From: Halomonas elongata
GTDB taxonomy: Bacteria > Pseudomonadota > Gammaproteobacteria > Pseudomonadales > Halomonadaceae
DNA: 64,000 nt
NCBI RefSeq assembly: GCF_029081005.1
Contig: NZ_JAJQTQ010000015.1
Coordinates: 1 to 64,000, forward strand
Direction of reading: 5' to 3'
Made by a program: the position numbers and the translations under genes. Under the pieces are notes generated by a model. The model had not been told where the DNA came from. It did no database searches and saw only the letters and a list, made by a program, of their open reading frames with translations. This document shows, one piece after another, positions 34,202 through 42,488 of this stretch (its first letter is position 1; each line of letters opens with the position of its first letter).

Positions 34202-35028
34202 TGTCGACCTCCCGAACAACCAATCCCCACTTGCCGGTGGTACTGGTGCTGGGGGGACATGATCCCACCGGCGGTGCCGGCCTGGTGGCCGATGCCGAGG
34301 CCATTGCCGCCTGCGGTGGATGGGCGCTGACGATTCCTACCGCCATGACGGTCCAGAATTGCCGGGATGTCAGTGCCGTTCATCCGGTGGAGGCTGGTCT
34401 CGTTGTCGAGATGGCAGCCGAGCTTGTGGATATCGAGATTGCCGCCATCAAGATCGGCCTGCTGGCCGATATGGCGACGCTGGATGCCGTGGTGGAGATC
34501 GTGCGGCAACGCCCCGGCGTGCCGGTGGTAGCGGATCCGGTGCTCAAGGCCGGCGGTGGTCGCGAGTTATCCACCGAGGCGTTGGTCAGCGCCTATCGGT
34601 CGCGATTGCTGCCGCTTGTGGATATTCTGACGCCGAATCATCTGGAGCTGTCGAGGCTGGCCGAAGGGCATTGTCATGACGAGACCCAACAGGCGGTGAG
34701 CCTGATGCGTCTGGGGTGTCAGGCGGTACTGGTCACGGGGACCGAGGCCCCCGAGGCCCGTGAGTCGGCCGAAAGCGTGGTGCATACCCTGCACACGCCG
34801 GATGGTGATCGGCAATGGGAGTGGCCGCGTCTGGACGGTGTCTTCCACGGCTCGGGGTGCACCCTGGCGTCATCCCTGGCGGCCCGGCTGGCGCTGGGCG
34901 AATCGTTGGCCGGTGCCAGCGAGCGGGCCCAGGCCTTTACCTGGGAGGCCCTGGCGAATGGCTGGCGTCCCGGCCAGGATCAGTGTCTGCCGAGGCGACT
35001 CTGGCGGTTACCGGTTGATATGAAGTAA
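34201..35028 (+). CDS. thiD: hydroxymethylpyrimidine/phosphomethylpyrimidine kinase
   Basis: A 275-residue ribokinase-fold kinase making HMP-PP for thiamine. Motifs: VLGGHDPTGGAGLVADAEAI, AMTVQNCRDV, VVADPVLKAGGG and the anion-hole GSGCTLASSLAARLALG, where the usual GTGCT aspartate-containing motif reads HGSGCTL. Translationally coupled to hemJ. No TPP riboswitch is seen upstream of the unit, unlike many thi operons. Confidence 0.92.
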   Translation: MSTSRTTNPHLPVVLVLGGHDPTGGAGLVADAEAIAACGGWALTIPTAMTVQNCRDVSAVHPVEAGLVVEMAAELVDIEIAAIKIGLLADMATLDAVVEIVRQRPGVPVVADPVLKAGGGRELSTEALVSAYRSRLLPLVDILTPNHLELSRLAEGHCHDETQQAVSLMRLGCQAVLVTGTEAPEARESAESVVHTLHTPDGDRQWEWPRLDGVFHGSGCTLASSLAARLALGESLAGASERAQAFTWEALANGWRPGQDQCLPRRLWRLPVDMK

Positions 35029-35155
35029 GGCGATCCGTGGCCACCGGGCTGGTCTTTGCCGGCGTCTGCGTCGAGAATGGGGAAACACGATGATTGGCCG
35101 ACCCAGTCAGTGTATTTCGGCGATGTTCACCGTCAAGTCACCGTTCGCCAAAAGC

Positions 35156-35176
35156 TTATCCAGAGATTTATCCACA
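35156..35176. promoter_or_regulatory. pair of DnaA boxes in the thiD-hemL gap
   Basis: TTATCCAGA (35156-35164, one mismatch) and TTATCCACA (35168-35176, perfect) lie in the same orientation 12 bases apart, about 70-90 bases before hemL. A third, partial TTATCC lies at 35219. Such a tandem pair is rare by chance and could make hemL expression DnaA-responsive or titrate DnaA. Confidence 0.55.
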
Positions 35177-35246
35177 GCCTGGAGGCCGCAGGTATCACGC
35201 TTCCAGGTGATCACAAGGTTATCCTTCAACAGGACAAGAGGTTGAC

Positions 35247-36536
35247 ATGACCACATCTGCACAGCTCTTCGAACGGGCCTGTCGACACATCCCCGGCGGT
35301 GTCAATTCGCCGGTGCGTGCCTTCAAGGGGCTGGAACGTCCTCCGGTCTTCATGGAGCGTGCCCAGGGCGCTTATCTGTTCGATGTGGAAGGCAAGCGTT
35401 ATATCGATTATGTCGGTTCCTGGGGGCCGATGATCACTGGCCATGCCGATCCCGATGTATTGGGGGCGGTTCGCGAGCGACTCGATGCCGGCCTCTCTTT
35501 CGGCACGCCCACCGCCATCGAGACCCAGATGGCCGATCTGATCTGCGAGATGATGCCCAGCATCGAGATGGTGCGCATGGTCAATTCCGGTACCGAGGCC
35601 ACCATGTCGGCGGTGCGCCTGGCCCGTGGCTATACCGGACGCGACAAGATCGTCAAGTTCGAAGGCAACTACCATGGCCATACCGACTCCCTGCTGGTCA
35701 AGGCCGGTTCCGGCGCTCTCACTCATGGTGAACCGAGTTCCCCGGGCGTACCGGCTTCCCTGGCCGAACACACCGTGACCCTGTCCTATAACGATGCCGA
35801 TGCCGTGGAAGCCTGTTTCGAGGAAATCGGTGACCAGATCGCCTGCATCATCGTCGAGCCGGTGGCTGGCAACATGAACTGCATTCCGCCTCAGCCGGGA
35901 TTTCTCGAGACACTGCGTCGGGTCTGTGATCGTCACGAGAGCGTCTTGATCTTCGATGAGGTGATGACCGGCTTTCGGGTCGCCATGGGAGGTGCCCAGG
36001 CCCACTATGGCGTCACGCCCGATCTGACCTGTCTGGGCAAGATCGTCGGTGGCGGGATGCCGGTGGGCGCCTTCGGCGGGCGCCGTTCGATCATGGAAAA
36101 CATCTCGCCGCTCGGTCCGATCTATCAGGCCGGCACCCTGGCCGGAAATCCCTTGGCCATGGCAGCGGGCATTGCCCTGCTCAACAAGGTTCGTGAGCCG
36201 GGGTTCCACGACGCCCTGACCCAGCGCGTCGAGACGCTGTGCAACGGGCTTCGGGCCAGGGCCGAGGAGGCCGGCATCGACATGATTGCCCAGCAGGCCG
36301 GGGGCATGTTCGGCATCTTCTTCACGGGACAGAGCCGTGTGGATAATTTCGCTCAGGCCACGGCCTGCGATGCGGATGCCTTCCGGCGCTTCTTCTCTGC
36401 CATGCTGGAGCATGGCATCTACATGGCGCCGTCGGCCTTCGAGGCCGGCTTCATGTCCAGCGCCCATGCACCCGAGGATATTCAGGCGACCCTCGATGCC
36501 GCTGAATCGGCTTTCGCGTCGATGCGCCAGGCTTGA
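35247..36536 (+). CDS. hemL: glutamate-1-semialdehyde 2,1-aminomutase
   Basis: A 429-residue PLP enzyme that makes 5-aminolevulinate. The PLP lysine is K265 in [36 protein letters not shown] and [10 protein letters not shown] are typical. It starts [26 protein letters not shown], the standard beginning, with AGAGG five bases before the ATG. Upstream gap of 218 bases carries DnaA boxes. E. coli HemL is 426 residues. Confidence 0.97.
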   Translation: MTTSAQLFERACRHIPGGVNSPVRAFKGLERPPVFMERAQGAYLFDVEGKRYIDYVGSWGPMITGHADPDVLGAVRERLDAGLSFGTPTAIETQMADLICEMMPSIEMVRMVNSGTEATMSAVRLARGYTGRDKIVKFEGNYHGHTDSLLVKAGSGALTHGEPSSPGVPASLAEHTVTLSYNDADAVEACFEEIGDQIACIIVEPVAGNMNCIPPQPGFLETLRRVCDRHESVLIFDEVMTGFRVAMGGAQAHYGVTPDLTCLGKIVGGGMPVGAFGGRRSIMENISPLGPIYQAGTLAGNPLAMAAGIALLNKVREPGFHDALTQRVETLCNGLRARAEEAGIDMIAQQAGGMFGIFFTGQSRVDNFAQATACDADAFRRFFSAMLEHGIYMAPSAFEAGFMSSAHAPEDIQATLDAAESAFASMRQA

Positions 36537-36563
36537 GACGACGTTCCAGCTAGGAGATAGGCG

Positions 36564-37802
36564 ATGAGCCAGCGACAGCCCCACGATACCCTGCCTCGGG
36601 AAGGTGACTTCGATCTTGTATCACTGCTTCCGTCCCTCTGCGCCTGGCATGGTGAACATGGGCATGACACGGATGATGCATCGCGCTCCCCCCGGGCGGT
36701 CCGGGAGCGGATGAATATCGAGATACAGGCCCTGGAGTCGCTGATGAGCGGTGACGAGGATCGCCTGCGGTTGTCCGATCTGGCTCGCTGGCTCGAGGAG
36801 AACATCACTCGCCTCGAGCCATTGTTGCGCGCACGCAACACGATGTTGTTGCCTGAAAGCTGGGCACACGCCAATCCCCGCAGCCGGTTGCTCGATGAAG
36901 GACGTGTCCTGGTGGCCAATGCCATCGATCGGGATCTCGACGGCGCTGGCGTCGACGGGCCCCTCGATCCGGCCAGCGATGTGGCATCGCTGTTGGTGGG
37001 GCTCGAGATTCGCGATGAGGGCCGGCTCTCTCATCAAGCCCTTGATGGTTACTTGCGTATTTCCGGTGATTACGAATTGCCCCGTCTGTTGCCGGTTTTC
37101 CGAGTCATCGAGTGCCTGTCCGGTGCACGCCGGGCCTTGCGGCGTCGCGAGGAGGCTGGCGACGACGAGCAGCCGGCGCTGCTGGCGGAAACCATGAGTG
37201 CCTGTCGACGATATCTCGATCTCGCCGAGTACCATACCGAATTCCGATTCCCTCCTCTGGTCATCGGTGTCGGTGTGGCCGGGAGCGGCAAGAGTCGTTT
37301 TACACGCACCCTGGTGAGCCGGTTGGGCGCGATCCGGTTATGCTCGGATGTGGAGCGACGTCGGTTGCATGGAATTCATCCACAGGAGAAGAAGGGGGAT
37401 GTGCCTGTGGATATCTTTTTCGATGCGGCCACGGAAAAGACTTACCATCGCCTGGCGAAGTGTGCCGGCGCCTTGCTGGATGCCGGCTTGCCCGTCTGTA
37501 TCGATGGCACCTGCCTCAAGCGTGAACAACGTGACCTCTTGCGCCATCAGGCCGAAGGCCGTGGCTTGCCCGTGCTGTTGATCAGTTTCGAAGCCGATGA
37601 GGCAACTCTCGAACGGCGTATCACCAAGCGGGCCGCCCGTCAGGACGTGCTCGCCGAAGAGAGCCTCGCCATTCTGGCCCGACAACGTGAAGCCTTCGAG
37701 GACTTCAGCGACGAGGAACGTCTGCTGCTGGTCAGGCTTGATACCACCGCTGATAATGCCGCCGAGATACTGGCCGGGTTGATTCAGGAGCATGTACGCT
37801 GA
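36564..37802 (+). CDS. AAA/P-loop kinase fused to a reduced phosphotransferase-like N-domain
   Basis: A 412-residue protein. The C-terminal half (about 230-412) is a zeta-toxin/gluconokinase-like P-loop kinase: Walker A GVGVAGSGKSRFTRTL, DVERRRLHG, CIDGTCLKREQRDLLRHQA, then a lid ITKRAARQD. In relatives this is joined to an aminoglycoside-phosphotransferase-type domain. Here only its later helices remain recognisable (DPASDVASLLVGLEIRDEGR, SGDYELPRLLPVFRVIECL, ARRALRRR, CRRYLDLAEYH); the HGDxxxxN catalytic loop and Asp of the DFG-like motif are not seen. AGGAG lies seven bases before the ATG. The substrate is unknown. No antitoxin-like partner lies beside it. Confidence 0.75.
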   Translation: MSQRQPHDTLPREGDFDLVSLLPSLCAWHGEHGHDTDDASRSPRAVRERMNIEIQALESLMSGDEDRLRLSDLARWLEENITRLEPLLRARNTMLLPESWAHANPRSRLLDEGRVLVANAIDRDLDGAGVDGPLDPASDVASLLVGLEIRDEGRLSHQALDGYLRISGDYELPRLLPVFRVIECLSGARRALRRREEAGDDEQPALLAETMSACRRYLDLAEYHTEFRFPPLVIGVGVAGSGKSRFTRTLVSRLGAIRLCSDVERRRLHGIHPQEKKGDVPVDIFFDAATEKTYHRLAKCAGALLDAGLPVCIDGTCLKREQRDLLRHQAEGRGLPVLLISFEADEATLERRITKRAARQDVLAEESLAILARQREAFEDFSDEERLLLVRLDTTADNAAEILAGLIQEHVR

Positions 37803-37814
37803 GACAAGGGCGAC

Positions 37815-38474
37815 TCAGCGTTCGCCACGGGTCGGTGGCGTACCGAGATGCTGGCGAGCCCAATTCACCGCCTGCTTCCGAGTGTTGACGCCGATCTTCT
37901 TGAAGGTGTTGTAGAGGTGCGACTTGACGGTGTGCTCGCTGATCTCCAGGACTTCGGCGATTTCCAGATTGGAGGAGCCGGAACCCAGCAGTCCGATGAT
38001 TTCCCGTTCCCGCTGAGTGAGTCCGCATGCCGGACGATAGGCATTCAGTTGCTGCTGGCGCAGGTATTCCAGCAGTCTTGCCATCAGCGACCTGGACATC
38101 CAGGGGAGCCCATCCATGAGCGTATTCAAGCCCTTGCAGATCAGTGACAGGTCATCCTGACGATAGAATACGCCCTGCAGATGCATGGCAGCCAGCAGCT
38201 CGGCGGCCTTGTCTTCGTCGGTGAGATTGAAGACGGCCAGTGACACGCCGGGCTGATCGGCGGAATGGTCATACCAGGCTTGTATCGCCGCCGTGTCCAT
38301 GTGGTCGATGTCCAGCATCACCACCGTGGGGAACGCCGTGTTCTCTGCCGGCTCTGACCGGGGAAGAGCGATGGCGACGGGGCAATCGAGCTGCCGATGC
38401 AGATAGTCCACGAACAGCTGGGATTGCGGGCTGGGTTCGGTGACGAGTAGCAGGGAGCGGTGGTCCTTTTCCAT
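37815..38474 (-). CDS. CsgD-like LuxR-family transcriptional regulator
   Basis: A 219-residue regulator from the ATG at 38474 (MEKDHRSLLLVTEPSP). The N-domain resembles that of CsgD, the curli and biofilm regulator, in being a receiver relative: VVMLDIDHMDTAAIQAWYD and GVFYRQDDLSLICKGL align with CsgD rather than with phosphorylated receivers. The C-terminal HTH (LTQREREIIGLLGSGSSNLE to GVNTRKQAVNWA) is LuxR type. Length is close to E. coli CsgD (216). No curli or cellulose genes are in the window, so its targets are unknown. It converges on the P-loop kinase gene. Confidence 0.82.
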   Translation of the reverse strand: MEKDHRSLLLVTEPSPQSQLFVDYLHRQLDCPVAIALPRSEPAENTAFPTVVMLDIDHMDTAAIQAWYDHSADQPGVSLAVFNLTDEDKAAELLAAMHLQGVFYRQDDLSLICKGLNTLMDGLPWMSRSLMARLLEYLRQQQLNAYRPACGLTQREREIIGLLGSGSSNLEIAEVLEISEHTVKSHLYNTFKKIGVNTRKQAVNWARQHLGTPPTRGER

Positions 38475-38951
38475 GGGGAGCGTCCTTGGCGTGACGAAAG
38501 CATTGTTGTGGCGTGAGGCCCGTCGGGGAAGCGCGGAATGAATGCCCGCGTGGGTCATTCTCGGCGTTATCGCGGTTTCTCTGCGCGGTGCCGGTACGTC
38601 AACCTCATATACTGCCCAATGCTCCGGTCGACGCTAGACCTGCGGTTCTTCGCCGCTTCGGGCTATCATGGTCTCTCCAGCATGCTGCCTTGTGGTGGGG
38701 GCGCTCGTTGATCCATACCATAGTTCCTTGCCATGGGCGTAATAGCTTATCTCTATCATGAATGTAATCGCTCGTCCGGGAAAGTTAAATAATGTGTCAC
38801 AAAAAGGCATATGTGATTGTTTGTTAATGTTAAATCCGCTAATTCATGGCTATCCGTGACCGATATCGAAGCGTTCCCTCTCCTCTCCATGGCTCGTAGA
38901 ATGCGTCGTCGACTCCCATTTTTCGCCTTTCATTTGCAATGAGCGCACGAC
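38475..38951. other. AT-richer divergent intergenic region
   Basis: The 477 bases between the CsgD-like gene and rdgB contain no convincing gene. The part around 38740-38850 is clearly richer in A+T than its surroundings and would suit complex regulation of the CsgD-like gene, as seen for csgD in enterics. No definite operator or promoter could be assigned by eye. Confidence 0.45.
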
Positions 38952-39560
38952 ATGTCCAAGCATCTGGTACTGGCCAGCGGTAACGCCGGCAAGCTACGCG
39001 AGTTCCATCAGCTTCTCGCCCCGTTGGGTTTCGACGTCAGTCCTCAGTCGGCATTTGCCGTCGACGAGGTCGAAGAGACCGGGTTGACCTTCATCGAGAA
39101 TGCCCTGCTCAAGGCCCGCGAGGCCAGTCGTGTCAGTGGCGCACCGGCCCTGGCGGATGATTCCGGCCTCGCCGTCGAGGCGCTGCAGGGTCGACCCGGT
39201 ATCTATTCCGCTCGCTTCGCCGGGGAACCCCGGGATGACGAACGCAATAACCGCCATCTCCTCGAGGCGTTGAGCGATATCCCGGAAGGGCATCGTCATG
39301 CCCGCTACTGGTGCGTGCTGGTGCTGTTGCGCCACGCCGAGGATCCGGTCCCCTTGATCGTCCAGCAACACTGGGACGGCGAGATCCTGGCGCATCCCCG
39401 TGGCGAAGGAGGCTTCGGCTACGATCCCCTGTTCTGGGTGCCGGATCAGGGGATGTCGGCAGCCGAGCTGTCGGCCTCGGAGAAGAATCGCCTGAGCCAT
39501 CGTGGCCGCGCCCTTCACGCCCTGGTGGACGCCTTGTCCGATGCCGCGTGGTCACCATGA
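38952..39560 (+). CDS. rdgB: dITP/XTP pyrophosphatase (RdgB/HAM1)
   Basis: A 202-residue house-cleaning NTPase that removes dITP, ITP and XTP. Motifs: VLASGNAGKLREFHQLL, ALADDSGLAVEAL, PGIYSARFAG, GFGYDPLFW and LSHRGRAL. The stop overlaps the hemW start (ATGA), so the two are coupled; this pair is common in gammaproteobacteria. Confidence 0.96.
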   Translation: MSKHLVLASGNAGKLREFHQLLAPLGFDVSPQSAFAVDEVEETGLTFIENALLKAREASRVSGAPALADDSGLAVEALQGRPGIYSARFAGEPRDDERNNRHLLEALSDIPEGHRHARYWCVLVLLRHAEDPVPLIVQQHWDGEILAHPRGEGGFGYDPLFWVPDQGMSAAELSASEKNRLSHRGRALHALVDALSDAAWSP

Positions 39561-40732
39561 TCGACCATCTGCCGCCTCTGGCGCTCTATGTGCACGTTCC
39601 CTGGTGTGTGCGCAAGTGCCCGTATTGTGACTTCAACTCCCATGGTGTGGGTCGTGGCGCCGAGTTGCCGGAAGAGGAATATCTGGCGGCGCTGATCGAC
39701 GATCTGGATGCCGATCTACCGTTGGCCGCTGGTCGCGAGATTGTCAGCGTCTTTATCGGAGGGGGGACGCCGAGCCTGATGGCACCCTCCTTCTATCGTC
39801 GATTGCTCGAGGCACTGAAGGCTCGTCTGCCGTTGGCCCCGGATATCGAGATTACCCTCGAGGCCAACCCCGGCACGCTGGAGCGCGGGCGTTTCGCGGG
39901 GTATCGCGAGGCCGGCATCAATCGACTCTCGCTCGGCGTCCAGAGTTTCCAGGACGATCAACTCGCCGTCCTGGGACGCATCCATGGTGGTGCCGACGCC
40001 GAGGCGGCCATCATGGAGGCCCGGCATGCCGGTTTCGATAATCTCAATATCGATCTCATGCATGGCCTCCCCGGCCAGACGGTCGAATTGGCGCTGGCCG
40101 ACCTGGACAGGGCCCTGGCGTTTTCGCCCGAGCATATTTCCTGGTATCAACTGACCCTCGAACCCAATACCGAATTCCACTCTCGACCGCCGACGCTGCC
40201 GGAAGAAGAAGTGCTCTGGGATATCCAGGATATCGGCCACGACCGCCTGGAAGCCGCGGGTCTCGAACGTTACGAGATATCCGCCTATGCGCGCCCCGGC
40301 CAGCGCGCACGCCATAACCTCAATTACTGGCGCTTCGGCGACTATCTGGGAATCGGGGCCGGCGCCCATGGCAAGTTGAGTGCACGGGGAGGCGATGGAT
40401 TGGCGATCGAGCGACGCTGGAAGGCGCGTCAGCCGGAGGCCTATCTGAGGCGTCGCCGGGATCCTCGAGGATTCGTTGCCGGTCGTGCCCCGGTGGATGC
40501 CGATGAGCTGCCCCTGGAATTCGCCATGAACGCGTTGCGCCTCGTCGATGGTGTCTCGATGGCGACGTGGCGCGCACACACTGGGTATACGCCGGCGGTC
40601 ATGTCATCGCGTCTGGTAGAGGCACGGGAAAAAGGACTTTTGGTGGAAGATGCCGGGAAGCTTCAAGCATCGCCCCGCGGTCTATTATTCTTGAATGAGC
40701 TGTTGGCTCTCATCAGTGAAGCCGACGCGTAA
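39557..40732 (+). CDS. hemW: radical SAM heme chaperone HemW
   Basis: A 391-residue radical-SAM protein, formerly annotated as an oxygen-independent coproporphyrinogen oxidase. The cluster cysteines are C17, C21 and C24 (WCVRKCPYC). SVFIGGGTPSLM, ISLGVQSF-like NRLSLGVQSFQDDQL and the C-terminal HemN-type domain follow. HemW lacks the extra cysteine features of true HemN and inserts heme in other species. The ATG at 39557 overlaps the rdgB stop; the frame is open upstream inside rdgB. Confidence 0.95.
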   Translation: MIDHLPPLALYVHVPWCVRKCPYCDFNSHGVGRGAELPEEEYLAALIDDLDADLPLAAGREIVSVFIGGGTPSLMAPSFYRRLLEALKARLPLAPDIEITLEANPGTLERGRFAGYREAGINRLSLGVQSFQDDQLAVLGRIHGGADAEAAIMEARHAGFDNLNIDLMHGLPGQTVELALADLDRALAFSPEHISWYQLTLEPNTEFHSRPPTLPEEEVLWDIQDIGHDRLEAAGLERYEISAYARPGQRARHNLNYWRFGDYLGIGAGAHGKLSARGGDGLAIERRWKARQPEAYLRRRRDPRGFVAGRAPVDADELPLEFAMNALRLVDGVSMATWRAHTGYTPAVMSSRLVEAREKGLLVEDAGKLQASPRGLLFLNELLALISEADA

Positions 40733-40763
40733 AGGACGCCATCCCTTTCACAAGGAGTTACCC

Positions 40764-41435
40764 ATGATGACATCTCTTCGTCCGCTGGCCCCGCTGGCGG
40801 CCGCCATTCTGCTGGTGGGCTGTACCACCACGAACCCGAACAGCGGGCAGACCCAGCGCAACCAGACGGGAACCGGCGCCGCCATTGGCGCGGTGGTCGG
40901 GGCTGCTGCCGGTGCCTTGAGCGGCGATGGCAGCACCAGTCGACGCGACCGTGCCCTGATCGGTGCCGCTGTGGGGGCCGCCGCCGGTGGCGGGGTCGGC
41001 GCCTACATGGATCGCCAGGAAGAGCAACTGCGTCGCAGCATGGAAGGTACCGGTATCGGAGTGGAGCGTCAGGGGAACGACATCGTCCTCAACATGCCGA
41101 GCAGTGTCACCTTCGGTTTCGACTCCAGTGACCTGACATCGGAGGCCACCAGCGCCTTGCAGGATGTTTCCCAGGTACTGACCGAGTACTCGGAGACCTT
41201 GATCAACATTGCCGGCCACACCGACAGTACCGGCGATGCTGCCTACAATCAGCGCCTTTCCGAGCGTCGTGCACAGTCGGTGGGGCAGTACCTGAGCCAG
41301 TCGGGGGTATCGGCCAATCGACTCAACATGCAGGGTCATGGCGAGAATCAACCGGTCGCCAGCAACGATACCGAATCCGGCCGTGCCCAGAATCGGCGCG
41401 TCGAGATGACCCTGACGCCCATGACGCAGAGCTGA
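40764..41435 (+). CDS. OmpA-family lipoprotein (YiaD-like)
   Basis: A 223-residue outer-membrane lipoprotein. Signal peptide with lipobox LVGC (Cys20), a glycine-zipper region (AAIGAVVGAAAGAL and IGAAVGAAAGGGVGAYMD) and a C-terminal OmpA peptidoglycan-binding domain (VTFGFDSSDLT, NIAGHTDSTGDAAYNQRLS, ERRAQSVGQYL, GENQPVASN, NRRVEMTL). AAGGAG lies six bases before the ATG at 40764. It resembles E. coli YiaD, a suppressor of outer-membrane assembly defects. A strong terminator follows. Confidence 0.9.
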   Translation: MMTSLRPLAPLAAAILLVGCTTTNPNSGQTQRNQTGTGAAIGAVVGAAAGALSGDGSTSRRDRALIGAAVGAAAGGGVGAYMDRQEEQLRRSMEGTGIGVERQGNDIVLNMPSSVTFGFDSSDLTSEATSALQDVSQVLTEYSETLINIAGHTDSTGDAAYNQRLSERRAQSVGQYLSQSGVSANRLNMQGHGENQPVASNDTESGRAQNRRVEMTLTPMTQS

Positions 41436-41457
41436 TCGAGCTTTTGTTCCCACGCAT

Positions 41458-41489
41458 AGGCCCGCCTTCCTTCGGGGAGGCGGGCCTTT
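41458..41489 (+). terminator. rho-independent terminator after the OmpA-like gene
   Basis: A 13-bp stem capped by a TTCG tetraloop (AGGCCCGCCTTCC with its near-complement) is followed by TTTA. It lies just before rlmJ. Confidence 0.88.
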
Positions 41490-41525
41490 ACTTGCCCACT
41501 CTTGCCCATCCCGGGATTCAGGACC

Positions 41526-42377
41526 ATGCTTTCCTATCAGCACGCCTATCATGCGGGCAATTTCGCCGACGTTCACAAGCATTTGACGCTTTATGCCGTC
41601 ATTGATCATCTATTACGTAAATCCTCTTCTGTTACGTATATCGATACTCATGCCGGTCGTGGTCGTTACCCACTGGACGCCGAGGAGACGCGTCGGCTAG
41701 GGGAGTACCGTGATGGTGCGGAGAAGCTCTGGAAAGCACGACGTCGCCTTGCCGAGGACCCGTTGCTGGCGGATTGGCTCGAGGGGGTGGCGAGCGCCCA
41801 GAACAAACGGAACCCGAAGATTCTCGATCACTATCCAGGCTCTCCCTGGTGGTTGGCCCAGCGACTACGTGAGCAGGATGCGTTGCAGCTGTTTGAGCTG
41901 CATCCCGGAGAGCACGATCACCTGAACAGACAGCGCTTGCCCGACAGGACACGGCGCGTACATGGCGATGGCCTGTCGGGACTGGTGGAGGCCTTGCCGG
42001 TGGCAACGCCACGGTTGTGCGTACTGGTCGATCCGAGCTACGAGCGCAAGGCGGAGTATGGCGACGTTGCCGATACGCTGCTCAAGGCCATGCGCAAGGC
42101 GCGACACGCGGTGGTGCTGGTCTGGTATCCGCTGTTGCCCGCGGGTCGCCACGAGGCGCTTCTCGACGCGCTAAAGGCGGATGGGCTGCGCAAGATCTGG
42201 CGCAGCGAACTGAAGATTGCTTCGCCCCGACAGGAGCACGGCATGTATGGCAGCGGCATGCTGGTGATCAATCCCCCCTGGGGACTGGACCGGCGTCTGG
42301 CAGATGCCATGGCACAACTGGCGCCCGTGCTGGGAGACGCCTGCCACTACCGGGATGACTGGTGGGTTCCGGAATGA
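41526..42377 (+). CDS. rlmJ: 23S rRNA (adenine2030-N6)-methyltransferase RlmJ
   Basis: A 283-residue SAM methyltransferase. It begins MLSYQHAYHAGNFADVHKH, a distinctive RlmJ start, followed by YIDTHAGRGRYPL (SAM site) and the catalytic VLVDPSYERKAEY (a DPPY-like motif). RlmJ also supports use of extracellular DNA in older E. coli literature. In-frame ATG at 41502 lies upstream but the conserved start is at 41526. It converges on mnmE with a gap of about 110 bases in which nothing is seen. Confidence 0.94.
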   Translation: MLSYQHAYHAGNFADVHKHLTLYAVIDHLLRKSSSVTYIDTHAGRGRYPLDAEETRRLGEYRDGAEKLWKARRRLAEDPLLADWLEGVASAQNKRNPKILDHYPGSPWWLAQRLREQDALQLFELHPGEHDHLNRQRLPDRTRRVHGDGLSGLVEALPVATPRLCVLVDPSYERKAEYGDVADTLLKAMRKARHAVVLVWYPLLPAGRHEALLDALKADGLRKIWRSELKIASPRQEHGMYGSGMLVINPPWGLDRRLADAMAQLAPVLGDACHYRDDWWVPE

Positions 42378-42488
42378 ACGATCAACCCGGCAATCGTCCC
42401 GACCCGTCAACGAACGCGTTGATCGAAGTCACCTGCGCGCCGAGTCCCGGCTCGGCATGGGCGAGCGCTGGCATTGGCAGGCAAGCTG

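Noticed and set aside
32258..34219. A 653-codon frame antisense to the ClC and hemJ genes
   Set aside because: Histidine/glutamine-rich low-complexity product typical of antisense frames in GC-rich DNA.
34000..34300. TPP riboswitch upstream of thiD
   Set aside because: thiD overlaps hemJ by one base and no thi-box-like sequence is visible.
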